Counted from the first letter of the stretch, positions 19,878 through 29,526 are shown. The stretch: 64,000 nt of DNA from Caballeronia choica (GCF_001544535.1 NZ_FCON02000010.1:1-64000); one strand, 5' to 3'. The notes: a model not told the origin generated them from the letters alone. Numbers and translations: made by a program.

Positions 19878-21394
19878 TCAAGCCGTTCCATTCGATCGAA
19901 TCGACGGCGACCGCCTCGCACAACTGGCGGCGCCGGCAAGTGCTGCGCGCGGGCGTTTCGACGATCGCGCTCGCGCTCGTCGCCCCGCGTCTCGCGCACG
20001 CGAGTTCCGTGCTCGGCGTGCGCGTGTGGCCCGCGCGCGACTACACGCGCGTCACGATCGAGTCCGACCAGCCGCTGCAAAACACGCAGCAGTTGCTGCA
20101 AGGACCGGACCGGCTCGTCGTCGACCTGAGCGGCCTCGATCTCGATCAGGAACTGAAGGACCTCGTCTCGAAGATCACGCCGAACGATCCGCAGATCCAG
20201 TCGGTGCGCATCGGGCAATACCAGCCGCACGTCGTGCGGATGGTGTTCGACCTGAAGGGCTCGGTGAAGCCGCAGGTCTTTACGCTGACGCCGATCGGCA
20301 GCTACAAGTATCGCCTCGTGTTCGACCTGTATCCGGCCGTCGCGCCCGATCCGCTGATGGAACTGCTCGCGCAATCGGAGCGAAAGCAGGAAGCGTTCGA
20401 TCAGTCGAACCCGAACCCGACGCCGCCGCCCGCGACGCTGAGCGGCCCGGCCACGCCGCCCAAACCGCTTGCGCCTGATAACACCGACGAGTTCTTCCAG
20501 AAGTACGCGGACAACAGCGACCTGCCGCGCGCACCCGTTGCCCCGCTACCGATGCCCGCGCCGCGGCCGTCGGTGAAGCCGCCGGTGCCGCTCGCGCCGC
20601 CGCTCGCCAAAAAGAACGAGGACGACGACGACGGCGACAACTACGCCTTCTCCGCGCCGAAGCAGAACAACAAGCCGGGCACGACGCGCCTGCTCACCGT
20701 CGCAATCGATCCAGGCCACGGCGGCGAAGACCCCGGCGCGATAGGCGGCGCGGGCACGTACGAGAAGCACATCGCGCTCGACATCGCGAAGAAGCTGCGC
20801 ACCAAGATCGACGCCCAGCCGAACATGCGCGCGATGATGACCCGCGACGCCGACTTCTTCGTGCCGCTCAACGTGCGCGTGCAGAAGGCGCGGCGCGTCG
20901 GCGCGGACCTGTTCGTCTCGATCCACGCCGACGCGTTCACCACGCCGGACGCACGCGGCTCGTCGGTGTTCGCGCTGTCGGATCACGGCGCGTCGAGCGC
21001 GGCCGCGCGCTGGCTCGCGAACAAGGAAAACGAGTCGGATTCGATCGGCGGGATCAACGTGCGCACGCAGGACGTGAGCGTGAACCGCGCGCTCTTCGAC
21101 ATGTCGACGACCGCGCAGATCCGCGACTCCATGCGCTATGGCAACTTCGTGCTGAACGAGATCGGCGGCATCAACAAGCTGCACAAGGGATCGGTGGAAC
21201 AGGCCGGGTTTGCCGTGCTGAAGGCGCCGGACATTCCGTCGATCCTGGTCGAGACCGCGTTCATCAGCAACCCCGACGAGGAAACGCGCCTGAACGACGA
21301 CGCCTATCGCGACAAGATGGCGAACGCGATCATGAAGGGCATCAAGCGCTACTTCGCGGCGAACCCGCCACTCGCGAAGAGCCGGATGACCTAG
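19859..21394 (+). CDS. amiC: N-acetylmuramoyl-L-alanine amidase AmiC-type
   Basis: Periplasmic zinc amidase that cuts septal peptidoglycan during daughter-cell separation. The 511-residue protein starts with a probable twin-arginine signal (NWRRRQVLRAGVSTIALALV, cleavage after AHA), as in E. coli AmiC. An AMIN septal-targeting domain follows (about residues 50-165), then a Pro-rich linker, and an Amidase_3 domain with AIDPGHGGEDPGA, KHIALDIAKKLR, FVSIHADAF and the catalytic Glu in ILVETAFISNP. The ATG at 19859 is chosen because it gives a complete signal peptide. Confidence 0.94.
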   Translation: MSRKMLIKPFHSIESTATASHNWRRRQVLRAGVSTIALALVAPRLAHASSVLGVRVWPARDYTRVTIESDQPLQNTQQLLQGPDRLVVDLSGLDLDQELKDLVSKITPNDPQIQSVRIGQYQPHVVRMVFDLKGSVKPQVFTLTPIGSYKYRLVFDLYPAVAPDPLMELLAQSERKQEAFDQSNPNPTPPPATLSGPATPPKPLAPDNTDEFFQKYADNSDLPRAPVAPLPMPAPRPSVKPPVPLAPPLAKKNEDDDDGDNYAFSAPKQNNKPGTTRLLTVAIDPGHGGEDPGAIGGAGTYEKHIALDIAKKLRTKIDAQPNMRAMMTRDADFFVPLNVRVQKARRVGADLFVSIHADAFTTPDARGSSVFALSDHGASSAAARWLANKENESDSIGGINVRTQDVSVNRALFDMSTTAQIRDSMRYGNFVLNEIGGINKLHKGSVEQAGFAVLKAPDIPSILVETAFISNPDEETRLNDDAYRDKMANAIMKGIKRYFAANPPLAKSRMT

Positions 21395-21400
21395 CACCCT

Positions 21401-22285
21401 TCAGCGGATATCGGCCTGATAGCGCTGCACCAGCCATCCGCCGAACACGTTCACCGCGAGCCCGGCCATCACGAGCGCGGCGCCCGCAATCTGCATCGGC
21501 GTGAGCGCCTCGCCGAGCATGAGCGCCGCCGACGCCAGCCCGATGATCGGCACCAGCAGCGAAAACGGCGCGACCTGGCTCGCCGGATAGCGCGCGAGCA
21601 GCTTGCCCCAGAGGCTATAGCCGACGAGCGTCGCGACGAACGCGAGATAGGCGATCGCGAAGATCGACAGCACCGGAATCGACCGGAGGCTCGCCTCGAT
21701 TTTCGCCGGCCCTTCGAAAATCAGCGACAGCGCGAAGAACGGCAACGGCGGAATCAGGCTCGCCCACACGACGAGCGAGACGAGATCGACGCGGCCCATG
21801 CGCTTCGTGACGACATTGCCGAGCGCCCACATCGCGGCCGCGGCGAGCGTGAACATGAAGCCGGCGAACGTCATCGCGTGGCCGCCCTGCATGCCGATCA
21901 GCGCAAGTCCGCACGCGGCGATCACGAGACCGGCAAGGTTTGCCGCGCGAATCCGCTCATGCAGGAACATCGCGGCGAAGATCAGCGTGAAGAACGCCTG
22001 CGCCTGAAGCACGAGCGACGCGAGGCCGGCGGGCATCCCGACGTACATGGCGTAGAAGAGAAAGGCGAACTGGCCGAGCGAGATCGTGAGGCCATAGGCG
22101 AGCAGCCATCGAAGCGGCACGTTCGGCCGCTTGACGAAGAAAATCGCGGGACACGCCGCGAGCGAGAAGCGCAATGCGCCGAGCAGCATCGGCGGGACGC
22201 CGTGCAGGCCCACCTTGATCACGACGAAATTCACGCCCCACGCGAGAATGACGACTAAAGCAAGCAGCAAGTCCCTGGGCGACAT
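21401..22285 (-). CDS. EamA/DMT family transporter
   Basis: A 294-residue inner-membrane protein with ten predicted hydrophobic helices in two EamA repeats (residues about 5-140 and 150-285). Typical pieces are LALVVILAWGVNFVVIKVGLHGVPPMLLGALRF at the start and SLLVPIIGLASAALMLGEALTPMQIAGAALVMAGLAVNVFGG at the end. The sequence resembles the YdcZ/EamA O-acetylserine/cysteine-exporter-like group, but substrate cannot be assigned. It converges on amiC. Confidence 0.85.
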   Translation of the reverse strand: MSPRDLLLALVVILAWGVNFVVIKVGLHGVPPMLLGALRFSLAACPAIFFVKRPNVPLRWLLAYGLTISLGQFAFLFYAMYVGMPAGLASLVLQAQAFFTLIFAAMFLHERIRAANLAGLVIAACGLALIGMQGGHAMTFAGFMFTLAAAAMWALGNVVTKRMGRVDLVSLVVWASLIPPLPFFALSLIFEGPAKIEASLRSIPVLSIFAIAYLAFVATLVGYSLWGKLLARYPASQVAPFSLLVPIIGLASAALMLGEALTPMQIAGAALVMAGLAVNVFGGWLVQRYQADIR

Positions 22286-22447
22286 CCCCGTCTCCGTTTT
22301 GATATTTTGCGGAAACGGGCAGTTTAGCGGACGGTTTTGTAATCGGCTTGATACGGCCGCTGACGCTCGGGTTTGGGTGTTTCAACGTCCACCCTTGCTC
22401 TGGAAAGAAAGCGCAGGAACGCACGACGCCCGCCCCTGCGCAATCCC

Positions 22448-22711
22448 TTACTTGCTCTGCCCGTTCTCGGCGGCCCCGGCCCCGTTGCCCGTCGTCTGGT
22501 CCGGCGTCTTCTTCCCGGTCGAAGGCGCATGGCTGCTGGTGTGGTGCTTCTTCGCCTTGTGCGTCGACGGCGCCGTCGTGCTGTCCTGCATCGGCGAGGC
22601 GGTCGGCGTGTCCGTCGCGTTCGACGAGTTGCCCGACGACGTCTGCGCCAGCGCGCCAGTTGCTGCGAAAAGACCCGCCGTGACGGCGATCAAAAGCTTG
22701 TTCTTGCTCAT
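22448..22711 (-). CDS. Small secreted Ser/Thr/His-rich protein
   Basis: An 87-residue protein with a clear Sec signal peptide (MSKNKLLIAVTAGLFAATGALA, cut before QTSSG). The mature part is low-complexity: Ser, Thr, Asn, Lys and Pro with KAKKHHTSSHAPSTGKK. No domain was recognised. Similar short signal-peptide proteins with disordered tails are common in Burkholderiaceae and are usually annotated hypothetical. It is a single gene divergent from pirin, with ribosome-binding-site-like GATAGGAG upstream of its start. Confidence 0.7.
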   Translation of the reverse strand: MSKNKLLIAVTAGLFAATGALAQTSSGNSSNATDTPTASPMQDSTTAPSTHKAKKHHTSSHAPSTGKKTPDQTTGNGAGAAENGQSK

Positions 22712-22877
22712 TTTCAGACTCCTATCAAGGTTGCTCACGGATGTTGCAGATGCCGATGCAGAAAGAGCGCGGTCGACTCGCGCCGCAGTGATACTCGGAA
22801 AGGGCCGGGAAGGACGCTGCGTCGCGATGAATCGGCCAGTAGAATCGGCAGTTCCAGCACTCATTGCGGCGGACTCC

Positions 22878-23777
22878 ATGACTTCGACCATCAACGCGTT
22901 CCTGAAGCCTCATCAACATGACGTCGGCGGTCTCACGGTGCGGCGCGTGCTGCCGGCGCTCGCCGTGCGAACCGTCGGCCCGTTCATCTTCTTCGACCAC
23001 ATCGGTCCCGCAACGCTCGTGCCCGGCGCGGGCCTCGACGTGCGCCCGCATCCGCATATCGGGCTCGCGACCGTCACCTATCTGTTCGACGGCGCGATCA
23101 TGCACCGCGACAGCCTCGGCTCCGTGCAGAAGATCGTCCCCGGCGATGTCAACTGGATGACCGCCGGCGGCGGCATCGTCCATTCGGAGCGCACGCCCGA
23201 CGAAGAGCGCGCGTCCGGCCAGACGATGCACGGCATCCAGACATGGGTCGCGCTGCCCGTCGCGGACGAGGACACGGAGCCTTCGTTCGAGCATCATCCG
23301 GCCGCGAACCTGCCGCAGATCGAGCGCGACGACGTCACGCTGCGGGTGATCGCCGGCAGCGCATTCGGCGCGACGGCGCCGACGAAAACCTTCTCGCCGA
23401 CGCTCTACGTCGCCGCCCATTTCGGCGCCGACGCCGAACTCGTGCTCGACACCGAGCACGAGGAACGCGGTGTGTACCTCGTCCAGGGCGATCTCGCGAT
23501 CGACGGCGCGCCGATCCCCGAATGCCAGATGGCCGTGCTCACGCCGGGCGCCGCCGTCACGCTCACGAGCGCGAACGGCGCCATCGCGATGCTGCTCGGC
23601 GGCGCGCCGCTCGACGGCAAACGCTTCATCGAATGGAATTTCGTGTCGAGTTCGCGCGAGAAGATCGATGCAGCCAAGCTCGCGTGGAGCGAGCAGCGCA
23701 TCGGCCAGGTGCCCGGCGAAACCGAATTCATCCCGCTGCCGCCACCGCGCCGCGAGGACAAGGCGCCCGAGGCGTGA
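22878..23777 (+). CDS. Pirin family protein
   Basis: A 299-residue bicupin protein. The N-terminal cupin has the pirin signatures VRTVGPFIFFDHIGPA, LDVRPHPHIGLATVTYLFDGAIMHRDSLGS and DVNWMTAGGGIVHSERTP, with metal-binding His, His, Glu residues. The C-terminal cupin (about residues 175-290) is less conserved. Some bacterial pirins are quercetin dioxygenases or bind metabolic enzymes; the role here is unknown. The frame is open further upstream. ATG 22878 begins the conserved region; ATG 22827 is an alternative. Confidence 0.88.
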   Translation: MTSTINAFLKPHQHDVGGLTVRRVLPALAVRTVGPFIFFDHIGPATLVPGAGLDVRPHPHIGLATVTYLFDGAIMHRDSLGSVQKIVPGDVNWMTAGGGIVHSERTPDEERASGQTMHGIQTWVALPVADEDTEPSFEHHPAANLPQIERDDVTLRVIAGSAFGATAPTKTFSPTLYVAAHFGADAELVLDTEHEERGVYLVQGDLAIDGAPIPECQMAVLTPGAAVTLTSANGAIAMLLGGAPLDGKRFIEWNFVSSSREKIDAAKLAWSEQRIGQVPGETEFIPLPPPRREDKAPEA

Positions 23778-23855
23778 ACGCGAACGCTCATTGACAAATG
23801 CGCAACGCGCCCCCACTTAGGCGTCAATTCAAGCGCTCAGATCAAGGAGAAAATC

Positions 23856-24704
23856 ATGGAAACGACCCTCGCCACCTTCGAAAATGACGTCATCAATGCG
23901 TCGATGCTCGCGCCCGTGCTCGTCGATTTCTGGGCCCCGTGGTGCGGACCGTGCAAGACGCTCGGGCCGATGCTCGAACGGCTCGAAGCTGAAGCCGCGG
24001 GCAAGTGGAAACTGGTGAAGGTGAACGTCGACGAGAATCAGGAACTGGCGCAGCACTTCCAGGTGCGCAGCATCCCGCACGTGATCGCGTTCGCCGACGG
24101 GCAGGCCGTCGACCAGTTCATCGGCGTGCTGCCGGAAGGCCAGTTGCGCGAGTTCCTCGACAAGCTCGTGCCCGATGGCGCCGAAGCCGAGCGCCGCGCC
24201 GCCCAAAGCGCGTGGGCGGAGGGCAACAAGGCCGAAGCGATCGAACTGATGAAGACCGCGCTCGCAATCGATCCCGGCTACGACGAAGCCCGCCTCGACC
24301 TGATCCAGTGGCTGCTCGCGGAACATCGCATCGACGAGGCGCGCGAGGAGGACAAGCTGCTTTCGCCGAAGACGACGCAAGGCATCGACGCGCGCTACAA
24401 CGCGCTGAAAACCGAACTCGACGCCGCCGATGCCGCCGCCGACCTGCCGCCCGCCGACGCGCTGATCGCCGCGGTGAACGCGAATCCCGACGACCTGGAA
24501 GCGCGTTTCGCGCTGGCGAATCGCCTGATTGCCGGGCGCGACTATGGGGGTGCGCTCGAACATCTGCTGGCGATCGTCGTGCGCGACCGCGCTTTCATGG
24601 ACGATGTCGGCCGCAAGACGATGCTGTCGGTTTTCGAACTCGCCGCGCATCAACCGGACGTGGTTTCACAATGGCGGCGCAAATTGAGCGCGGCGATCAA
24701 TTAA
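23856..24704 (+). CDS. cnoX: Thioredoxin-TPR co-chaperone CnoX (YbbN)
   Basis: A 282-residue cytoplasmic holdase of the CnoX/YbbN family. An N-terminal thioredoxin domain (about residues 1-110) carries WAPWCGPCK with the CGPC active site at residues 30-33. The C-terminal half holds TPR-like helices (AQSAWAEGNKAEAIELMKTAL and LEARFALANRLIAGRDYGGALEHLL). E. coli CnoX has lost one active-site Cys, whereas this one keeps both and may still be redox-active, as known for some relatives. AAGGAG precedes the ATG. Confidence 0.88.
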   Translation: METTLATFENDVINASMLAPVLVDFWAPWCGPCKTLGPMLERLEAEAAGKWKLVKVNVDENQELAQHFQVRSIPHVIAFADGQAVDQFIGVLPEGQLREFLDKLVPDGAEAERRAAQSAWAEGNKAEAIELMKTALAIDPGYDEARLDLIQWLLAEHRIDEAREEDKLLSPKTTQGIDARYNALKTELDAADAAADLPPADALIAAVNANPDDLEARFALANRLIAGRDYGGALEHLLAIVVRDRAFMDDVGRKTMLSVFELAAHQPDVVSQWRRKLSAAIN

Positions 24705-24756
24705 TGCGCGCGGGATTAAAAGCTTTCAGATTGTTTAATCGATGCTTTTAAATTTA

Positions 24757-24787
24757 AAACGGTCGGCCTTTTCAAGCCGGCCGTTTT
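24757..24787. terminator. Bidirectional terminator, cnoX / tcdA
   Basis: AAAACGGTCGGC pairs with GCCGGCCGTTTT (one bulge) around a short loop, with T-rich sequence on both sides. The two flanking genes converge. Confidence 0.8.
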
Positions 24788-24804
24788 ATTTCGAGCGTGT
24801 AGTG

Positions 24805-25677
24805 CTACGCGTTTTTTGCCAGATCGCGCAAAACATACGCAACGGCCGCGAACCCGAAACTTGCCGTCACGCAGACGCTCGATCCGAAACCCGCGCAATT
24901 CAGCCCGACCGGTCCTGAATAGCCCGGCGCGGTTTCCAGATGTTCGGCTTCCTCGCTGATATCGCACGACGGCGCCTCGGGGTAGATCAACGGCTCGTCG
25001 GAATAGACCGCGTTCACCCTGAATTTCGACTTCGGCCCGCGCGGGAAGCCGTGCAGCTTGCGCAACTGGCCGCGCACCTTCGAGAGCAGCGGGTCCTGGA
25101 TCGTCTGCGCAAGATCGTCGATGCGAATGCGCGTCGGGTCGAGCTGGCCGCCCGCGCCGCCCACCGTGATGAGCGGCTGCCGGCGCTCCACGCACCACGC
25201 GATCAGCGCGGTCTTGGTGCGCACGCTGTCGATCGCGTCGATGACGTAGTCGAAGCCGCCGCCGAGCACCGCGTCGAAGTTGCCCGGCTCGACGAAATCC
25301 TCGACCTGCCGGACCTCGCACGCCGGGTCGATCAGACGAATGCGCTCCGCCATCGCGCTCACCTTCGCCTTGCCGTAGTTGCCGTCGAGCGCGTGGATCT
25401 GCCGGTTCGTGTTGCTTTCGGCGACGTTGTCGAGGTCGATCAGCGTGATGTGCCCGACAGCGCTTCTCGCCAGCGCCTCGGCCGCCCACGAGCCCACGCC
25501 GCCGATGCCGATCACCGCGACGTGCGCACGCTCGAACGCGGCGAGCGCCGGCGCGCCGTACAGGCGCGCGATGCCGCCGAAGCGCCGCGCGCGGTCGGCT
25601 TCGGCTTCAGCGGGTTGAGCAGACCCGGTCGCAGCGGAGTTAAGATTGGAATCGGAGGGTGAGGATGTGGCGGTCAT
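24805..25677 (-). CDS. tcdA: tRNA threonylcarbamoyladenosine dehydratase TcdA
   Basis: E1-like enzyme that cyclises t6A to ct6A at position 37 of tRNAs. The 290-residue protein has RFGGIARLYGAPALAAFERAHVAVIGIGGVGSWAAEALARSAVG (adenylation domain with GxGGxG), LIDLDNVAESNTNRQ, FDYVIDAIDSVRTKTALI and the C-terminal ASFGFAAVAYVLRDLA helix. The first 25 residues are Ser/Ala-rich and not conserved. The ATG at 25677 is preferred; a TTG further upstream would add 19 unlikely residues. Confidence 0.92.
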   Translation of the reverse strand: MTATSSPSDSNLNSAATGSAQPAEAEADRARRFGGIARLYGAPALAAFERAHVAVIGIGGVGSWAAEALARSAVGHITLIDLDNVAESNTNRQIHALDGNYGKAKVSAMAERIRLIDPACEVRQVEDFVEPGNFDAVLGGGFDYVIDAIDSVRTKTALIAWCVERRQPLITVGGAGGQLDPTRIRIDDLAQTIQDPLLSKVRGQLRKLHGFPRGPKSKFRVNAVYSDEPLIYPEAPSCDISEEAEHLETAPGYSGPVGLNCAGFGSSVCVTASFGFAAVAYVLRDLAKNA

Positions 25678-25900
25678 GTCGGGGGAAAGCGCAGATGCGT
25701 GAGCCGTCGAGAATCGCGCGATGTTCAATCGCAACGTCGGCCAGCATTGTGTGCAGGATTTAATTGAATTGCGTATTCTGCCTTATCGCTCGATTGCCGG
25801 CCGATGCGCGGCCGTTAATTGAAATCGTACCGCCCTGGGGCCGACACAGAAATTGCTAACCTTGTCTATACTGATGCGACTGTAGCGTTTGCATAAGAAC

Positions 25901-26542
25901 ATGACGACTCTCGCCGATCTTCGTAAGAGCTATACCCTCGGATCGCTCGATGCTGCCGATGTCGACCCGAACCCGTTTCGCCAGTTCGAGACCTGGTTCG
26001 CGCAGGCGCTCGAAGGCAAGCTGCCCGAACCGAACACGATGACGCTCGCCACGGTCGACGAACGCGGCCGTCCTTCGGCGCGCATCGTACTGATCAAGGG
26101 CGTGGACGAACGGGGATTTGTCTTCTTCACGAATTACGAAAGCCGCAAGGGCCGCGAACTCGCCGCGAACCCCGCCGCGAGTCTGCTCTTCTATTGGATC
26201 GAACTCGAGCGCCAGGTGCGCATCGAGGGCTCCGTCGCCAGGACGAGCGCCGCCGAAAGCGATGCGTACTACGCGTCGCGGCCGCTCGGATCGCGCATCG
26301 GCGCGTGGGCGTCGGAACAGAGTCAGGTGCTGGAAAGCCGCGCGGCGCTCGAAGCCCGCGAGCGCGAAGTGATCGCGCAATACGGCGACAACCCGCCGCG
26401 CCCGCCGCACTGGGGCGGCTACCGGCTGGTGCCCGACACTATCGAATTCTGGCAAGGCCGTCCGTCACGGCTGCACGACCGCATCGTGTACACGCGCGAA
26501 GACGCTGGGCGCGACTGGAGCATCGTCAGGCTCGCGCCTTGA
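25901..26542 (+). CDS. pdxH: Pyridoxamine 5'-phosphate oxidase
   Basis: FMN-dependent oxidase that makes pyridoxal phosphate. The 213-residue protein has [61 protein letters not shown] (FMN-binding), [16 protein letters not shown], and the C-terminal [30 protein letters not shown] with substrate-binding residues. ATG 25901 is used; an in-frame TTG four codons upstream is unlikely. It is a single gene divergent from tcdA. Confidence 0.95.
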   Translation: MTTLADLRKSYTLGSLDAADVDPNPFRQFETWFAQALEGKLPEPNTMTLATVDERGRPSARIVLIKGVDERGFVFFTNYESRKGRELAANPAASLLFYWIELERQVRIEGSVARTSAAESDAYYASRPLGSRIGAWASEQSQVLESRAALEAREREVIAQYGDNPPRPPHWGGYRLVPDTIEFWQGRPSRLHDRIVYTREDAGRDWSIVRLAP

Positions 26543-26723
26543 CGACGCCGCGCCCCGCCTGATACGCGGACCATGAGGCTTGATCCGCACCACAGCGTTT
26601 TGCGGCTGCGGTGCGCGTGACCCGTTGGCCGCTCACGGCGCGTGGAAGCAGGACGCAGTACCGCTGGACGAACATGAAGATGCGAGCCTTCCCTTAATTT
26701 CATCTAAGCGCGGAGAAACAAGC

Positions 26724-27938
26724 ATGTTCTGGGAGAAGAAGCTGAAGCAGTGGGTGCAGGACGTTCGGGACCGGGCCAACCTGCCCGCGCGTCTGGTGTT
26801 GTGGGATGGACAGCAGCACGACTTCGGCAGTTTCGCCGCGCCGCAGGTCACGCTGCACGTGAAGAGCGCCACCGCACTGCGCTATCTGCTCGAACCGACG
26901 CTCGACAATCTCGGTGAAGCCTACATCAAGGGCAAGATTGACATCGAGGGCAAGCTGTCGGACATCATCAACGTCAGTTATTCGCTCGCAAAGAGCACCG
27001 TCACCAGCGCGAGCAAGCTCGCCCGCGTGCGACGCTACTTCACTCACTCGAAAGTCACGGACAGGAAGGCGATCCAGTATCACTACGACGTGTCCAACGA
27101 GTTCTACGAACTGTGGCTCGACCAGAACATGGTCTATTCGTGCGCATACTTCGAGAATGGCGACGAAGACCTCGCCACCGCGCAGTTGAAGAAGATCGAC
27201 CACATCCTCACGAAGATCCAGTTGCAGCCCGGCCAGCGCCTGCTCGACATTGGTTGCGGCTGGGGCGCGCTCGTGATTCGCGCGGCGCAGAAGTTCGGCG
27301 CGCAGTGCGTCGGCGTCACGCTGTCGCAGAACCAGTTCGATCTCGCGACCAAGCGCGTGAAGGACGCCGGCCTCGAAGGCCAGGTCGAGATCCGGCTGCA
27401 GGACTATCGCGACATCGACGGCCAATTCGACCGCATCACGAGCGTCGGCATGTTCGAGCACGTCGGGCGCAAGAACCTGCCGGGGTACTTCAGCAGGATC
27501 CACGATCTGCTCACCGACGACGGCATCGCGATGAACCACGGCATCACGTCCACCGATGCCGACAGCGGCGAAACGGCGCTCGGCGGCGGCGAGTTCATCG
27601 ACCGCTACGTGTTTCCCGACGGCGAACTGCCGCACATCGGCCTCGCGCTCGAATCGCTGCAACGCGGCGGGCTCGAGGCGGTCGACGTGGAAAGCCTGCG
27701 CCGGCATTACGCGCGCACGCTCGACATCTGGGCGGAGCGCTTCGAGACGAACGCGGCCGAGGCGAAACAGCTCGTCGACGACGAGAAATTCCGCATCTGG
27801 CGCGTGTATCTGGCGGGCTGTGCCTACGCGTTCGAAAACGACGACGTGTCGATCTATCAGATCGTCTGCCGCAAGGCCGGGCGCAGCGCAACGACGCTGC
27901 CGTGGTCGCGCCGGCACATGTACGAGAAGGCGCTCTGA
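26724..27938 (+). CDS. cfa: Cyclopropane-fatty-acyl-phospholipid synthase
   Basis: SAM-dependent enzyme that converts membrane cis-unsaturated acyl chains to cyclopropane chains, often in stationary phase and acid stress. The 404-residue protein has the N-terminal lipid-binding domain (residues about 1-110), HYDVSNEFYELWLDQNMVYSCAYF (family signature), the SAM motif LLDIGCGWGALVIRAAQKFGAQCVGVTLS, and conserved TSVGMFEHVGRKNLPGYF and VFPDGELPHI segments. GGAGA lies 8 bases upstream of ATG 26724. Related forms include mycolic-acid-type methyltransferases, but the species context favours CFA synthase. Confidence 0.92.
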   Translation: MFWEKKLKQWVQDVRDRANLPARLVLWDGQQHDFGSFAAPQVTLHVKSATALRYLLEPTLDNLGEAYIKGKIDIEGKLSDIINVSYSLAKSTVTSASKLARVRRYFTHSKVTDRKAIQYHYDVSNEFYELWLDQNMVYSCAYFENGDEDLATAQLKKIDHILTKIQLQPGQRLLDIGCGWGALVIRAAQKFGAQCVGVTLSQNQFDLATKRVKDAGLEGQVEIRLQDYRDIDGQFDRITSVGMFEHVGRKNLPGYFSRIHDLLTDDGIAMNHGITSTDADSGETALGGGEFIDRYVFPDGELPHIGLALESLQRGGLEAVDVESLRRHYARTLDIWAERFETNAAEAKQLVDDEKFRIWRVYLAGCAYAFENDDVSIYQIVCRKAGRSATTLPWSRRHMYEKAL

Positions 27939-28136
27939 ACGCGGCGGACGATGAGGATGCGGACGTCGAGCAGGGCGACCTGCTCGGCGTGCCGGCGGCG
28001 GTGGCCGCCGCAGCACCGACGCCGCGCAAGCCTCGCGGAGTGAACAACAAGGCGGCAGGCTCGGCGCCGCTCACCTGCTTAGCGCTGGCGCGCGAGATCG
28101 CGGCGGCATGCGAGGCAGCGGTAAAAACGATGAAAA

Positions 28137-28169
28137 CGACGAAAACGGCGCCGGACGGTGCGGCGCCGT
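28137..28169 (-). terminator. Terminator after msrA
   Basis: ACGGCGCCG (28145-28153) pairs with CGGCGCCGT (28161-28169) around a 7-base loop. On the minus strand it is followed by TTTTCGTCGTTTTC. It begins just after the msrA stop. The remaining 200 bases toward cfa hold no supported gene. Confidence 0.7.
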
Positions 28170-28181
28170 CGTTCGAAGCGG

Positions 28182-28751
28182 TCAGCCTTTCAGCCGGTGC
28201 GCGAACTTCTTCCTGAACTTCGCGACCTTCGGCGCGATGACGAACGAGCAATAGCCCTGGTCCGGATGCTGCGCGAAGTAATTCTGGTGATACGCCTCGG
28301 CGGGAAAGTAGTTGCCGTCGAGCGGCGTGACTTCCGTCACGATCTTGCCGCCGTAGACGTCCTCGCGCTGGAACTCGTCGATGACCTCTTGCGCGATCCT
28401 GCGCTGCTCGTCGGAATCCGTGAACACCACCGACCGGTACTGCGTGCCGACATCGTTGCCCTGCCGGTTGAGTTGCGTCGGATCATGCGTCGCGAAGAAA
28501 ATCTCCAGCACCTCGCGATAGCCGATCACCGACGGATCGAACTCCACCTTCACCACTTCCGCGTGGCCGGTATTCCCGTCGCAGACCTGCTCGTAGGACG
28601 GATTTCGGGCTTGGCCGCCGGCATAGCCCGACTCCACGGACACCACACCTTCGACACCCAGGAACACCGCCTCGGTGCACCAGAAACAGCCGCCGCCGAT
28701 AGTCGCGGTCTCGCGCTTCGTCTGCGGGCTTTGCGGATTTTGCTCGGTCAT
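28182..28751 (-). CDS. msrA: Peptide-methionine (S)-S-oxide reductase MsrA
   Basis: Repairs oxidised methionine (S-sulfoxide) in proteins using thioredoxin. The 189-residue protein has TATIGGGCFWCTEAVFLGVEGVVSVESGYAGG with the catalytic Cys22 in GCFWC, then GHAEVVKVEFDP, DPTQLNRQGNDVGTQYRSVVF and YFPAEAYHQNYFAQHPDQGYC. No signal peptide is seen, so it is cytoplasmic. No MsrB domain is fused. Confidence 0.95.
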   Translation of the reverse strand: MTEQNPQSPQTKRETATIGGGCFWCTEAVFLGVEGVVSVESGYAGGQARNPSYEQVCDGNTGHAEVVKVEFDPSVIGYREVLEIFFATHDPTQLNRQGNDVGTQYRSVVFTDSDEQRRIAQEVIDEFQREDVYGGKIVTEVTPLDGNYFPAEAYHQNYFAQHPDQGYCSFVIAPKVAKFRKKFAHRLKG

Positions 28752-28938
28752 GCCTGGCTCCAGTTGTGTGGCTTCAGCCTCGTAATCGGCCTCGTATATG
28801 GTGGGTGCGCGAACGGTTTCTTCAACCCGGCGAGCTTACTGTCTTTTCCAAAGCCACGTCGCCAACGCGGCTTTGGAGCACCCACGGGCCGTTGGGAAGC
28901 TATTCCGCTAGAATCCAGACCATTGACTCAATCAATAC

Positions 28939-29526
28939 ATGACTCCAGAAACAGTTCTTCCGACTCATGCGCGACGCGCGGCCGGTCCGGTTGCACACGA
29001 CACAGTTGCCCCGATGAAACGCGCCAAATCCCCAAATTTCGATCCCGCAGCCTTCCGCGGCGCATTGAGCCAGTTCGCAACGGGCGTGACCGTCATTACG
29101 ACGCGCTCGGCGTCCGGCCAGTTGATCGGCATCACGGCAAGCTCGTTCAACTCCGTGTCGCTCGATCCGCCGCTCGTGTTGTGGAGCCTCGCGACCAAAT
29201 CGGCGTCGATGCCGGTGTTCCAGGCCAATAGCCACTATGTGGTGAACGTGCTGGCGGCGTCGCAGATCGACCTGTGCAAGCGCTTCGCCACCGTCAAGGG
29301 CGACCGCTTCGCCGGCGTCTCGCATGCGGAAGGCGACACCGGCATGCCGGTGCTCGACGGCGCGCTCGCGTGGTTCGAATGCCACAATCGCAGCCGCTAT
29401 CAGGAAGGCGACCACGTCATTTTCGTGGGCGAGGTGGAGCGCTGCGGCGTGCACGAAAACGCAGCGCGGATCGCCCCGCTCGTGTTCCAGGCGGGGGATT
29501 TCCACACGCTGCGCTCCGTCGACTGA
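28939..29526 (+). CDS. Flavin reductase-like domain protein
   Basis: A 195-residue protein with the flavin reductase-like (split beta-barrel FMN-binding) domain: FRGALSQFATGVTVITTRSASGQLIGITASSFNSVSLDPPLVLWSLATKSAS, then HYVVNVLAASQIDLCKRFA and YQEGDHVIFVGEVERCGVHENAARIAPLVFQAGDFHTL. Such proteins supply reduced flavin to two-component monooxygenases. The partner is not in the window. Start 28939 is an ATG; a second ATG at 29014 (MKRAKSPNFDPAAFRGAL) is a reasonable alternative. Its stop abuts the stop of the convergent regulator. Confidence 0.85.
   Translation: MTPETVLPTHARRAAGPVAHDTVAPMKRAKSPNFDPAAFRGALSQFATGVTVITTRSASGQLIGITASSFNSVSLDPPLVLWSLATKSASMPVFQANSHYVVNVLAASQIDLCKRFATVKGDRFAGVSHAEGDTGMPVLDGALAWFECHNRSRYQEGDHVIFVGEVERCGVHENAARIAPLVFQAGDFHTLRSVD

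Noticed and set aside
27939-28136. A possible extra gene after cfa in the plus-strand frame (NAADDEDADVEQGDLLGVPAAVAAAAP...)
   Set aside because: It continues a shadow frame of cfa with no start, ribosome binding site or family match. It may be an old gene fragment, but support is too weak.
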